The notes beneath the pieces were generated by a model. It ran no database searches. It was not told the origin of the DNA and saw nothing but the letters and a program-made list of their open reading frames with translations. Source: Armatimonadota bacterium (lineage in GTDB: Bacteria; Armatimonadota; Armatimonadia; Armatimonadales; Armatimonadaceae). Taken from it: a stretch of DNA of 10,182 nt. The DNA is taken from the NCBI GenBank assembly GCA_014381035.1, contig JACMIS010000694.1, forward strand, positions 1-10,182. Reading direction: 5' to 3'. Below are positions 1 through 7,435 of the stretch, one piece after another. Position numbers and translations under genes: made by a program. The number at the start of each line of letters is the position of its first letter. Positions within the stretch are counted from its first letter, which is position 1.

Positions 1-5
1 GAATC

Positions 6-10
6 GAGGA
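6..10 (+). promoter_or_regulatory. Shine-Dalgarno for the Nudix gene
   Basis: GAGGA lies 3 bases before the ATG at 14, so the spacing is short but usable. It supports ATG 14 as the start. Any promoter is left of the window. Confidence 0.5.
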
Positions 11-13
11 AAA

Positions 14-541
14 ATGAATTTCAATCAGGCAATCAAATACTGCCCGCGATGTGGGAGCGATGCCTTTCCCGAGAAGTCGCACCATTTTTTCCGGTGTGAC
101 TGTTGCGACTTCCATTTCTACATCAACTACTCTCCCGCTGTCGTTGGAATCGTGCCCGACGACGCGGGCAAGGTGCTCCTAATTCGGCGTGCCAGAGATC
201 CGGGCAAAGGCAAGTTTAGTGTTCCGGGCGGTTTTGTCGACGCCGACGAAACGGTCGAGGCGGCACTGGCACGCGAGTTGCGCGAAGAAGTCAATCTGGA
301 ATTGGTGTCCTCGGAATATCTGGGTTCCTTCCCGAACCCGTATGCGTACAAGGGCGTCGTCTTCCCCGTCGTTGACCTCATCTTTGTTTGCGCGGTGCGT
401 TCGCTCGAAACATTAATTCTTTCGGACGAGGTGGACGGTCACGCTTTTCTCCAACCCGATAGTATTGATCTCGGCGAAGTCGCATTCCCCTCGATACGTT
501 TCGCCCTGGAGCAGTTTCAGCAAAAATCAAACCGGTTATAG
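14..541 (+). CDS. Nudix hydrolase with N-terminal zinc ribbon
   Basis: A 175-residue cytoplasmic protein that should hydrolyse a nucleoside diphosphate linked to another group (NUDIX family); the substrate cannot be read from sequence. Residues 10-31 form a zinc ribbon: C10-x2-C13 and C28-x2-C31, with an extra C30. This layout is known from NADH-pyrophosphatase-like and ADP-ribose-type Nudix proteins. The Nudix box spans residues 73-95: G73, E79, then RELREE at 87-92 with the metal-binding glutamates. The usual Gly near the end of the box is Asn94, and L95 follows. Length is normal for a zinc-ribbon Nudix protein. The gene ends in TAG at 539-541, overlapping by 6 bases the stop of the convergent gene on the other strand. 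Family assignment is firm; substrate is unknown. Confidence 0.93.
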   Translation: MNFNQAIKYCPRCGSDAFPEKSHHFFRCDCCDFHFYINYSPAVVGIVPDDAGKVLLIRRARDPGKGKFSVPGGFVDADETVEAALARELREEVNLELVSSEYLGSFPNPYAYKGVVFPVVDLIFVCAVRSLETLILSDEVDGHAFLQPDSIDLGEVAFPSIRFALEQFQQKSNRL

Positions 542-2041
542 CCAAACCCACCGCTTGGTGAATCGGTCCGCTTGTTGCAGAGTGGCTTCGATCCAGGAGC
601 GCGAACTGGCGTGTTGCCATCGGCGCAGAAACGCCGCTCCTTCAACCGTGAGCAGGGCAGAACGTGGAATTTGATCGGCATCCGGTGGCAGACATTTCGC
701 GAGTTCTGTGGCGAGGGCAAGCCTGTGGCGGGCAAGTGCTCTGTCTGCATCATTCATGTACCGCCCCAGAAGAAACCAGCGACCGACACGCCACCAATGC
801 TTTGTGTTCCCCCCACCGCTGGCGTCCGCGTTAAGCTCTTTGGCGAGTAGACCGGCACACAGAATGCGGGTTTGTCCCCCATCGAACGTTTCCGTGGGAG
901 GTTCCGAACTGTTTGCGCTGTTTTTTTCGTAAGGGGATGCAATAGTAAAAACAGGGCTCCAGGTTGGACCCTCCACTCTGCACTGAGCGTTAAGCGTCTC
1001 CTGCGTGCGCCATTCGCTCGCTTGAGGAGCCGCTACCCGCACCAGTATTCGTTCCGGAGTCGGTGTTTCGACCCATTCGTGCTCTGCCTGCGGGAAGTGC
1101 CGGAATCGTAGCCATAGTTCCACCTCCGCGCGATTGCGGGCGGGAAGCGGTTGCGCACCCGGTCGTATATCTTCGCCGTCGAGGAGACGGTGAACGAAGC
1201 CGGGGGAAAGAACGAGACCGTTCAGTGCGTCTCCCTCGCGCCCCAACTGGCTGCCAACATTCACGGCGATGCCGTCCACTGCGTCATTCGTCGCGACCAT
1301 ACGGAAAAGTTGCTCCCCGTTCATCGCGACGACATCCGCCGATTGGGAGCCGACCCGGTCGCGGTGGGTAAAAACATGAACCAAAGAGCCATGCTCGAAT
1401 GTCGCGCGGGAGTAAAGGTTCCCATCCTGGATTTCGACCAGCCACGTCGCACGGTTCAGTCTTACGATCTGGTCGGGTCCTGGCGCAATGAGCATTTCCT
1501 CCAGGTCAAACGACTCCGTTAGAGCGAAAAGATCAGCGAAAAACTCCCGCCCAAGTTCTTGCGGAGATTCATTAGCCGGATGCAGGAGCAAACCGGCGAT
1601 GTCTTCGCGAAGAGCACGGACCAGAGAGCGACCGTCCCATTGCACTGTCGGACGTTCGGGAGCGGTAGCATAGATGGAAAGCAGTAGCCCCCCTTTTCCC
1701 TGTTTCCTTCGCTCCTTGTTCTTTCCGGTGCTTGGTGGCGAGTCTCTGGCATCAATCGCCGGGGGGTACTTCCGCTCCCCCACAAACGCCGGGTCAACCG
1801 AACCATCCGGCTTAACCGCGACAAACCACGCGTCGTTCTCGACGATGGCGCGTAATAGATCCCTTTGAGGGGACCGGGAAGGAATCAGAAAACCGTCAGT
1901 GAAGATTCGCTTCAAACCGGCATCAAAACGTTTTCGTCTCTGCGCATCCTCCGCATTTTTCTGCGGACTACTAACAGCCATCCCCGAGTCGTCCGCATCT
2001 TCCATACAATGCTCACCGAGGAGATTTTCCCAGTCATTCAT
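536..2041 (-). CDS. Uncharacterised 501-residue protein, possible SseB-like N-terminal domain
   Basis: Function unknown. The long open frame, the convergent overlap with the Nudix gene at 536-541 and the divergent spacing from the reductase support it as a real gene. There is no signal peptide or membrane segment, so it is probably cytoplasmic. Residues about 55-175 recall the SseB N-terminal fold: a 'LLRAIVENDAWFVAV' strand-helix segment, then a 'LLLSIYATAPE' strand, then 'ALREDIAGLLLHPANE' followed by a helix. This resemblance is by eye and tentative. A basic, low-complexity insertion (GKNKERRKQGKGG) lies near residues 106-118. Residues 180-400 look like beta-rich repeats with no motif I recognise, and the C-terminal 90 residues are Trp/Arg-rich and helical. 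SseB-type domains occur in polymorphic-toxin immunity and secretion-related proteins, but no partner is visible here. ATG 2041 is the most upstream start before the divergent gap. Confidence 0.8.
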   Translation of the reverse strand: MNDWENLLGEHCMEDADDSGMAVSSPQKNAEDAQRRKRFDAGLKRIFTDGFLIPSRSPQRDLLRAIVENDAWFVAVKPDGSVDPAFVGERKYPPAIDARDSPPSTGKNKERRKQGKGGLLLSIYATAPERPTVQWDGRSLVRALREDIAGLLLHPANESPQELGREFFADLFALTESFDLEEMLIAPGPDQIVRLNRATWLVEIQDGNLYSRATFEHGSLVHVFTHRDRVGSQSADVVAMNGEQLFRMVATNDAVDGIAVNVGSQLGREGDALNGLVLSPGFVHRLLDGEDIRPGAQPLPARNRAEVELWLRFRHFPQAEHEWVETPTPERILVRVAAPQASEWRTQETLNAQCRVEGPTWSPVFTIASPYEKNSANSSEPPTETFDGGQTRILCAGLLAKELNADASGGGNTKHWWRVGRWFLLGRYMNDADRALARHRLALATELAKCLPPDADQIPRSALLTVEGAAFLRRWQHASSRSWIEATLQQADRFTKRWVWL

Positions 2042-2143
2042 GGTTGTTTCGGCTTCCGCCTTAGCATATCATGGGCACCTACCGAGCTACCAAGGACAGT
2101 CTTTATCGGAGCCAACACCGCATCTTGCCACCTCGGGAGAAAT

Positions 2144-2162
2144 ATTTCCCGTGTTGGGAAAT
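2144..2162. repeat. 7-bp inverted repeat in the divergent intergenic region
   Basis: ATTTCCC and GGGAAAT are perfect inverted arms separated by GTGTT, about 60 bases upstream of the reductase start and about 100 upstream of the opposing gene. It could be an operator for one or both genes, or a small hairpin. No regulator is encoded nearby, so its role is inference. Confidence 0.35.
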
Positions 2163-2210
2163 GTAGCGGGCATTGCGGTAATCGCGTCGGAACTGACAGG
2201 CCACAATAGG

Positions 2211-2216
2211 TATACT
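2211..2216 (+). promoter_or_regulatory. Possible -10 element TATACT of the reductase gene
   Basis: TATACT ends 6 bases before the ATG at 2223, the spacing at which transcription would begin on the start codon itself (a leaderless mRNA). No good -35 is at the right distance; a CTGACA at 2193-2198 is too close. The only Shine-Dalgarno candidate is a weak AGG at 2208-2210. Confidence 0.3.
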
Positions 2217-2222
2217 GTCCGT

Positions 2223-3251
2223 ATGGAACACAGATTACTGGGTGGGTCGGGCTTCAAAGTGCCCGTTTTGTCGTTCGGCACCGGAACATTTGGCGGTTCG
2301 AGTGAGTTTTTCAAAGCGTGGGGCGATACGGATACCACGGGCGCGACCCGATTGGTGGATGTGTGCCTGGAGGCAGGTCTGACCCTGTTCGATTCCGCCG
2401 ACGTGTATTCGAACGGAGACGCAGAAACCATCCTCGGTGCGGCGATCAAGGGGCGGCGCGACAAAGTGCTGATCTCCACCAAAGCAGGGTTTCGCACCGA
2501 TCCTGGTCCCAACGGCACCGGTTCCTCGCGCTTCCACCTGACCCAAAGCGTCGAGGCAAGTCTGCGCCGGTTAGGGACCGATTATATTGACCTGTTCCAA
2601 TTACATTCTTTCGACGCATTAACCCCGCTCGAAGAAACCCTGCAAACGCTCGACGATCTGGTCCGGGCGGGCAAAATCCGCTACATCGGCTGTTCGAACT
2701 ACTCCGGCTGGCATCTGATGAAGGCGTTAAGCATTTCGGAACGGTACGGCTTGGCGCGTTTCGTCGCGCACCAGGCGTACTACTCGCTGATCGGACGCGA
2801 TTACGAATGGGAACTGATGCCGCTCGGTCTGGACCAGAAGGTCGGTGCCGTGGTGTGGAGTCCGCTGGGATGGGGACGACTGACGGGCAAGATTCGACGC
2901 AATCAGCCCATACCCGAAGGAAGCCGCCTGCAATCGCAGAGTGTCGTAGACAGCGGTCCGCCCGTGGACGACGAATACCTATACCGTGTCGTAGATGCGT
3001 TGGATGCCATCGCCGAGGAAACCGGCAAAACGGTGCCACAGATCGCGCTCAACTGGCTCCTGTCCCGCCCGAGCGTCGCTACGTTGGTCATCGGGGCTCG
3101 CAACGAGGAGCAACTGCGTCAAAATCTGGGAGCCATCGGTTGGAGCCTGACCACCGAACAGATCGCCCGGCTCGATGCTGCGAGTGCCACCACGAAAGCA
3201 TACCCCTACTGGCACCAGGACGGCTTCGACCGCAACCCATCGCCAGTTTAG
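2223..3251 (+). CDS. Aldo/keto reductase
   Basis: A 342-residue cytoplasmic NAD(P)H-dependent oxidoreductase of the aldo/keto reductase superfamily, a TIM barrel that reduces carbonyls to alcohols; the substrate is not predictable. The catalytic tetrad is complete: D57 and Y62 in FDSADVYS, K87 in STKAGF, and H128 in LFQLHSFD. The cofactor-binding segment is GARNEEQLRQNL at 291-302. SNYSGW (158-163) and NWLLSRP (277-283) are also typical of the YajO/Tas-like single-domain AKRs. The open frame extends upstream to 1899, but the extra 108 residues overlap the opposing gene and do not resemble AKR. The family N-terminus (MEHRLLGGSGFKVP) starts at ATG 2223, which I therefore chose. No functional link to the hydrolase cluster is evident. 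Confidence 0.93.
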   Translation: MEHRLLGGSGFKVPVLSFGTGTFGGSSEFFKAWGDTDTTGATRLVDVCLEAGLTLFDSADVYSNGDAETILGAAIKGRRDKVLISTKAGFRTDPGPNGTGSSRFHLTQSVEASLRRLGTDYIDLFQLHSFDALTPLEETLQTLDDLVRAGKIRYIGCSNYSGWHLMKALSISERYGLARFVAHQAYYSLIGRDYEWELMPLGLDQKVGAVVWSPLGWGRLTGKIRRNQPIPEGSRLQSQSVVDSGPPVDDEYLYRVVDALDAIAEETGKTVPQIALNWLLSRPSVATLVIGARNEEQLRQNLGAIGWSLTTEQIARLDAASATTKAYPYWHQDGFDRNPSPV

Positions 3252-3272
3252 TTCCTGGTGGAAACGCGATAG

Positions 3273-3702
3273 TTACTCGTCTGTGCGGTGCGCCGCACGG
3301 CTCTCCAGTGCCTGTGCAAACTGCTCTACGGCACCGGCTTTCAACGCGACGGGTTCATAGTTTCTGATTATCAGTTCCGCGCCCGTTGCTGCCCCAGCCG
3401 GTTTGTAGCGATTCATCCCGTATTGCAGACGCTGACCATACGACTTGGAACGGGATTGGGTTGCGGTCACCTATGGCGGATCGAGAGATACAAAAACGCG
3501 GTCCCCCGACTCGCTTAATAGTGGCTCGTGATCCCGCGAGTGATTCGGACTTCACGCAAGATCGGGGGGATGACATCCTATTTTAAAACAAAAAACGCGT
3601 TGCCCGCTCGAAATCAGTCAGCGTTTCTTTGTCGGCGCATCGTAACCTCGTAAACAATGCGCGACTTGCCCCGGGAATATCGTAGTTGGCTCTCCTGTTC
3701 AT
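3273..3702 (-). pseudogene. Decayed D12-class (Dam-like) DNA adenine methylase
   Basis: Remnant of an N6-adenine DNA methyltransferase, read in pieces on the minus strand. From 3702 an open frame of 39 codons ends in FERATRFLF, like the ERAxRFLYLN segment of D12 enzymes, and stops at 3583-3585. From 3577 to about 3535 the frame gives DVIPPILREVRITRG. One base out of frame it continues as DHEPLLSESGDRVFVSLDPP and then a TAG at 3471-3473 exactly where the Tyr of the catalytic DPPY motif belongs. The same frame resumes as VTATQSRSKSYG, then QRLQYGMNRYKPAG and GAELIIRNYEP, matching the C-terminal YGMN...ElfI.NY motif of the family, and ends at 3273. About 50 residues normally found between SKSYG and LQYGMN are missing, as are the segment after RFLF and the N-terminal SAM-binding part. 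It is clearly non-functional. The C-terminal half is well supported; the portion beyond 3580 is less certain. Confidence 0.7.
3283..3298. other. Small perfect hairpin after the reductase gene
   Basis: GTGCGG-TGCG-CCGCAC forms a 6-bp GC stem with a 4-base loop, 31 bases past the reductase stop. No T-run follows on the plus strand, so it is not a canonical intrinsic terminator. It also lies inside the tail of the methylase remnant and may be incidental. Confidence 0.3.
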
Positions 3703-3707
3703 GCATG

Positions 3708-3741
3708 CCGGGTCAGGGTACGAACATCCCGACCCGGTTTT
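3708..3741 (+). terminator. Hairpin with T-tract between the methylase remnant and the hydrolase operon
   Basis: CCGGGTC, a bulged A, GGG, a 9-base loop, then CCC and GACCCGG, followed by TTTT. The T-run is on the plus-strand side, so it would stop rightward transcription from the reductase side before it runs antisense into the hydrolase operon. It also starts 22 bases past the stop of the GH51 gene, the expected place for the operon's 3' end, but no T-run follows the stem in the minus direction. Confidence 0.55.
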
Positions 3742-3762
3742 CCCCGCACATGTCCGATAAGG

Positions 3763-4287
3763 CTATTTTCCGCGAACCAGGTTGCCGGCTTGCCCGCCGA
3801 ATTGTAGAACAGTTATCGAGTAAGCGGGCAGGATGTAAGTAAACTCCTGCTTGATATTCGAAACTTTCGTGGTAACCGGCACCACTTTTTTCGGGACGTC
3901 GATGGCGTTCGTGTCGCTCGGAAGGGCGGATAGCGTGGTCGCCGTCCCGGTAGACGCGAGAGAGGTAGCATTCGGAATGGCGATGCGTACCGGTTGTGGT
4001 GTCGCCTCGGGGTTTACGAACTTGACCATGATCTTCCCGGACTTGCTATCGCGCGTCACCGAACTGTGGAGCGTCGGTGCATCGCCTAAAGTCGCTTTCA
4101 AAACCTCGTCGCCGTGGTTGCGGCTGAACATCTGAAATGCGTAGTAGCTCGGCGCGGCGAAAACGTTCAGAGCATCGTAGCCGATCATGTTCGGCCGCCA
4201 CTGCCGCCCGCCGGGGTTCACGTTGACCAGCAGTGGCGCATAACACTGCATCGTCACCAGATCGGCATTGCGTTCCATCGCCGTCAT
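3763..4287 (-). CDS. 3' fragment of the GH51 gene, beyond the frameshift
   Basis: Open frame of 174 codons that continues the GH51 protein after the frame break. It starts at MTAMERNADLVTM, which in intact relatives is internal. It then carries CYAPLLVNVNPGG and IGYDALNVFAAPSYYA, the last part of the catalytic barrel, followed by the C-terminal beta-sandwich (residues about 75-174) typical of alpha-L-arabinofuranosidases. It has no signal peptide, no catalytic glutamates and no evident ribosome binding site, so it is unlikely to be a separate enzyme. Its open frame and family conservation up to the end suggest the break is recent, or an assembly error. Confidence 0.6.
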   Translation of the reverse strand: MTAMERNADLVTMQCYAPLLVNVNPGGRQWRPNMIGYDALNVFAAPSYYAFQMFSRNHGDEVLKATLGDAPTLHSSVTRDSKSGKIMVKFVNPEATPQPVRIAIPNATSLASTGTATTLSALPSDTNAIDVPKKVVPVTTKVSNIKQEFTYILPAYSITVLQFGGQAGNLVRGK

Positions 4288-4291
4288 ATCC
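4285..4291 (-). other. Frameshift site in the GH51 gene
   Basis: On the coding strand the bases are GGA T ATG: Gly488, one orphan base, then the codon for the Met that resumes the family sequence. GH51 relatives read LGDAAWMT or LGDAAFMT here, so 12 bases are expected between Gly and Met and only one is present. An 11-nt deletion is the simplest explanation, removing about four residues as well as the frame. There is no homopolymer, slippery heptamer or obvious pseudoknot. Confidence 0.75.
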
Positions 4292-5758
4292 CAGTGCCGC
4301 CTTCATGCTCGGCGTCGGGGGTAAAGCGGCGGACTTCCGGTCCCAGGGAACGATCTCCTCATACGCCGCCCATTCCCCAACGAATATCTCCGGGCTACCC
4401 TGACGCTCATAGCGTTCATAGTGGTTCGACGACATTTTCAGGAACTGGTCGGCGGAGCGGTAATAATGCTCGTCAAGCACGTCCGGCTTGCGACTTTGGA
4501 CGCGCTTTTCTGCGGGCTGTTCCTTGCCGACGCTGGAAATGATCTTTAGCCGGGGATACTTCGCCTTGATCGCATCGTAGAACTGGGCGAAGCGACCGTC
4601 ATAGCTGCCCGATTTGTCGAAGAAATCTTCGTTCCCGATCTCCACATATTGCAGCGGGAACGGCTTGGGGTGTCCTTCGCGAATACGCACGGCTCCCCAT
4701 TTCGTGTTCTTGTCCCCGATCAAATACTCGATCTCATCCAGCGCGTCTTGAACATAAGGGGTCAGATCAGGGCCGGGCTTGATATAGTCTCCCCCGAGAG
4801 AATAACCGGCGTAGACCCCGAGAATCGGTTCCGCACCCATATCCTCACACCAGTAAAGGAACTCCAGCAGACCCATGCCGTCGGTCGAGCGATACCCCCA
4901 TGGTGCCTGGTGGCCGGGGCGGTCGGCGGGCGATCCCAGCGTCTTTTTCCAGTCGAACCGCTCCGGGATCGTGCTGCCTTCAAGGTAGTTGCCGCCGGGA
5001 AAGCGCAGGAAGCCGGGCTTCATGTCCACGAGCATCTGCATCAAGTCTTGCCGCAGACCGTTCGGGCGGTTCTTGTAGGTAGGCGGGAACAACGAGACAT
5101 AACTGAGCCAGATCGTGCCGGGGCGATCAACGGTAAGGGCAAAGCGTGTCTTAGCGGTTGGAGTCACCTTCCCGGTAGTGAGCGTCACCGTGTAGGACTG
5201 CCACTGGTTAGTCAGGTGTGCTATCTTCGCGTTGGCATAGGTAGTCGCCCCGTCCTCGCTTCGGATGGCGACGGTTACCGGTCCGGAGAAGCCGGGAGCG
5301 GCGCGGGCATAGACAGTGGCGGTATAGCGGGTGTTGGGTTTGACAGGGATGCCCCAGTAGCCATCGTTGGCGACGCCGGCGGGATGTGCCGCAGACGCGG
5401 TGGTAGCATCGAGGCGGAGGCTGTTAGGGAACGACGCGCTACGGGGGCTCTCTTTATCGAGGGTGATTGTGGCTTGCGCCCCGTCGCCTTGCACGGCGGA
5501 CCAGTGGCGCGGGTTCTTGCCGTCGTCCTGAAACGCACGATTCTGGATGAGTTCGGCGTACAGACCGCCATCATAGGAATGGTTGATCTCCTCGGTCATC
5601 AACCCGTAGTGGAGCGGATTGACTTTGCCAACCGGCTTGCTCACATCGATGGTCAGCGTCGCGTCTGCCGCCCATAGGGACGTTGCGGTCGTTGTCAGCC
5701 CGCAAAGCATCGCCAGACCGACCGTTATCGTTTTCATTTTTTTCTGTAACATTAAAAA

Positions 5759-5766
5759 CCCTCTTC
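5759..5766 (-). promoter_or_regulatory. Ribosome binding site of the GH51 gene
   Basis: GAAGAGGG on the minus strand, 6 bases before ATG 5752. It decides between the MLQKK and MKTIT starts in favour of the former and rules out the longer upstream frame. Confidence 0.7.
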
Positions 5767-5811
5767 GATTGAAATATCCGTTGCGGAATGGTCCTGTTGC
5801 CCACGCCTTCA

Positions 5812-7431
5812 TCATCGGCGTGGGGAGCCGATCTTTACCAACACAACCCCATGCGAAGGAACTGCGACACTGTAGCTGTCCCGAAAATTGCCCATATCCT
5901 TCTGTCGCCACAGGTCGCGCACGGGCTGACGGGCACCCTTCTTCAGGTCGGCAAATTTGACGGTGATGTTCCTCTCAGTCGGACCGACATTGAAAAGACC
6001 GACCGCGTAGGTACCGTCTTCCAGTTCCTTGGCATAGACCAATTCATTGCCCCCAGGGTTATCTGCCGGGGGCGTCCCATATTTTGGAGGCACAAAGGCG
6101 GGACCCGAAACTTTGAACGCCCCCTTACCCAGAGCATCCTGATCCACTGCCAGCACCTCATCGTTGGTCAACAGGCTCAGGGTAAACGGGTCCAGCTTCC
6201 CCAGGTCACAACCGATCAGCATCGGGGCGGAGAGCAGGCTCCACATCGAGATATGGGTGTACTGCTCATCGGGCGTCAGATGCGTGTAATGCATCGGCTG
6301 TGCCAGACTTACCACCCCTACTACCAGCATATCGGGGTCGTTCCAATGCCCCGGACCAGTGAACGGTGCCCAGCGGTCCTGCGAAAAGGCGATCTTTCCC
6401 ATGCCCTGTTGCCAGTCACTTCGTGACTCTCCCCAGCTATCGACGATATCCCCCGTTGTCCGCCAGGCGTTCGACAGGCGTGCCCAGTCGGAAGCGCGGT
6501 CGAACGGTGCGGAGTTAGACAGGCTGAGGATCATATCGCGTCCACTGTTCCGGAGTGCCTGCTGAATTTCCGTGGTGCTCGCCACATCGTTCGGGAACCA
6601 GTCGTACTTCAGGTAATCGAATCCCCACGATGCCCATTGCCGGGTATCCACCGTGGCAAAGTGGTAGGAACCGATCCGATGATTCTTATTGTCGGCCAGT
6701 TCCTTTGTCCAGGTCCCTTCCGGGTTGTCGCTGCTCCCCCCCGGATACCGTTCGTATGAGGCGATCCAGGGAGTGGAGTAGATGCCTGCTTTCAGTCCCA
6801 TCCCGTGTAGCTCGTCGCAAAGTCCCTTCATATCGGGAAACTTCTCGTTCGCCAGTAGGGCATGATCCGGGGCGGTACGCCGCCCCTGCCAGGTATCGTC
6901 AATATTGACATAACTCCATCCGTGATGAACCAGCCCCGACGAGACGAGGATTTTCGCGGCTCGTCGCACCTTTTCCTGGTCGATGGCACCTGCCCAGGAG
7001 TTCCAACTGTTCCAACCCAGCGGCGGCGTCAGGGCGATCTTTTCCCCGATCACGATCCGAATCGTACGATCCTGTTTGCCGCGCTCGTTGCGTGCCGTCA
7101 CCCGGACGTTGTACTCCCCGGCTTTCGTGGCGACGCCGCTGATAATACCGGTGCTGGTGTCCAGCATCAGCCCTTCCGGCAGTCCCTTCGCGGCGAACGT
7201 CATCGGGCGGATGCCAGTCACCGGTACGGCATACAGAAACGGACTACCCGGTCGCTGACCGTAGACGCTCGGCCCGTTGATGCGCGGCTTGTCCGGGGCA
7301 GGCGGGGTCAGGATGCGGGACGAATAATCCGGGACCGTGATTGCCGTGGAGGGTGCCTGTCGGGCATGCCCCGTCATGGGGGCGAACCCGATCAGACCGA
7401 TGCTCACAGCGAATTGCCAACCGTAGCGCAT
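5812..7431 (-). CDS. GH27 alpha-galactosidase-family enzyme with N-terminal Ig-like domain
   Basis: A 539-residue exported hydrolase that removes terminal alpha-galactose, or in some GH27 members beta-L-arabinopyranose, from side chains. A signal peptide covers about residues 1-24 (cleavage near GHA-RQA). Residues about 45-128 form a putative Ig-like domain of the He_PIG type (SPFLYAVPVTG...LPEGLMLDTSTGIISGVATKAGEYNVRV region). The GH27 barrel starts at LTPPLGWNSWNSW (134-146). The nucleophile is D277 in YLKYDWF, the acid/base D328 in WRTTGDI, and WNDPDML (363-369) and MWSLLSAPML (396-405) are family signatures. The usual Asn-Cys after KYD is Trp-Phe here. The C-terminal beta-sandwich runs from about 430. 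Start ATG 7431 is 4 bases after the GH10 stop and has a good ribosome binding site; the longer upstream frame overlaps GH10. The tight spacing implies co-transcription and probably coupled translation. Confidence 0.93.
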   Translation of the reverse strand: MRYGWQFAVSIGLIGFAPMTGHARQAPSTAITVPDYSSRILTPPAPDKPRINGPSVYGQRPGSPFLYAVPVTGIRPMTFAAKGLPEGLMLDTSTGIISGVATKAGEYNVRVTARNERGKQDRTIRIVIGEKIALTPPLGWNSWNSWAGAIDQEKVRRAAKILVSSGLVHHGWSYVNIDDTWQGRRTAPDHALLANEKFPDMKGLCDELHGMGLKAGIYSTPWIASYERYPGGSSDNPEGTWTKELADNKNHRIGSYHFATVDTRQWASWGFDYLKYDWFPNDVASTTEIQQALRNSGRDMILSLSNSAPFDRASDWARLSNAWRTTGDIVDSWGESRSDWQQGMGKIAFSQDRWAPFTGPGHWNDPDMLVVGVVSLAQPMHYTHLTPDEQYTHISMWSLLSAPMLIGCDLGKLDPFTLSLLTNDEVLAVDQDALGKGAFKVSGPAFVPPKYGTPPADNPGGNELVYAKELEDGTYAVGLFNVGPTERNITVKFADLKKGARQPVRDLWRQKDMGNFRDSYSVAVPSHGVVLVKIGSPRR

Positions 7432-7435
7432 CAGT

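Larger units (their letters stand above)
3763..5752 (-). pseudogene. GH51 alpha-L-arabinofuranosidase, frameshifted
   Basis: Secreted or periplasmic enzyme that would remove terminal alpha-L-arabinofuranose from arabinoxylan or arabinan; last gene of the hydrolase operon. ATG 5752 is chosen because GAAGAGGG sits 6 bases upstream and it opens a signal peptide (MLQKKMKTITVGLAMLCG, cleavage near LWA-AD, residues 28-29). Upstream in-frame starts lack this and overlap the GH27 gene. Residues 30-80 hold the N-terminal strand with MTEEINHSYDGGLYAEL, and residues about 82-222 look like a CBM4/9-type carbohydrate-binding module. The barrel begins at FLRFPGGNYLEG (248-259). The acid/base is E375 in EIGNED and the nucleophile E460 in FVGEWA. 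After PSMKAALG (residue 488, base 4289) the frame is lost: the 5' frame runs into a foreign C-terminus and stops at 4046, while the true protein resumes at 4287 and ends at 3763. Repaired length would be about 666 residues. Confidence 0.88.

Noticed and set aside
1899..2222. 108-residue N-terminal extension of the aldo/keto reductase frame
   Set aside because: It overlaps the opposing 501-residue gene and the intergenic region and bears no AKR similarity; the family N-terminus begins at 2223.
3252..3762. A small intact gene, ncRNA or attachment site in the junction
   Set aside because: The short frames here are explained as pieces of the methylase remnant; no direct repeats, tRNA or integrase were seen.
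4285..4291. Programmed ribosomal frameshift in the GH51 gene
   Set aside because: No slippery heptamer or stimulatory structure is seen, residues are missing relative to the family, and GH51 enzymes are not known to use frameshifting.
4649..5677. 342-residue plus-strand open frame
   Set aside because: It lies fully antisense to the GH51 coding sequence, shows no family motif, and is the kind of open shadow frame expected opposite GC-rich codons.
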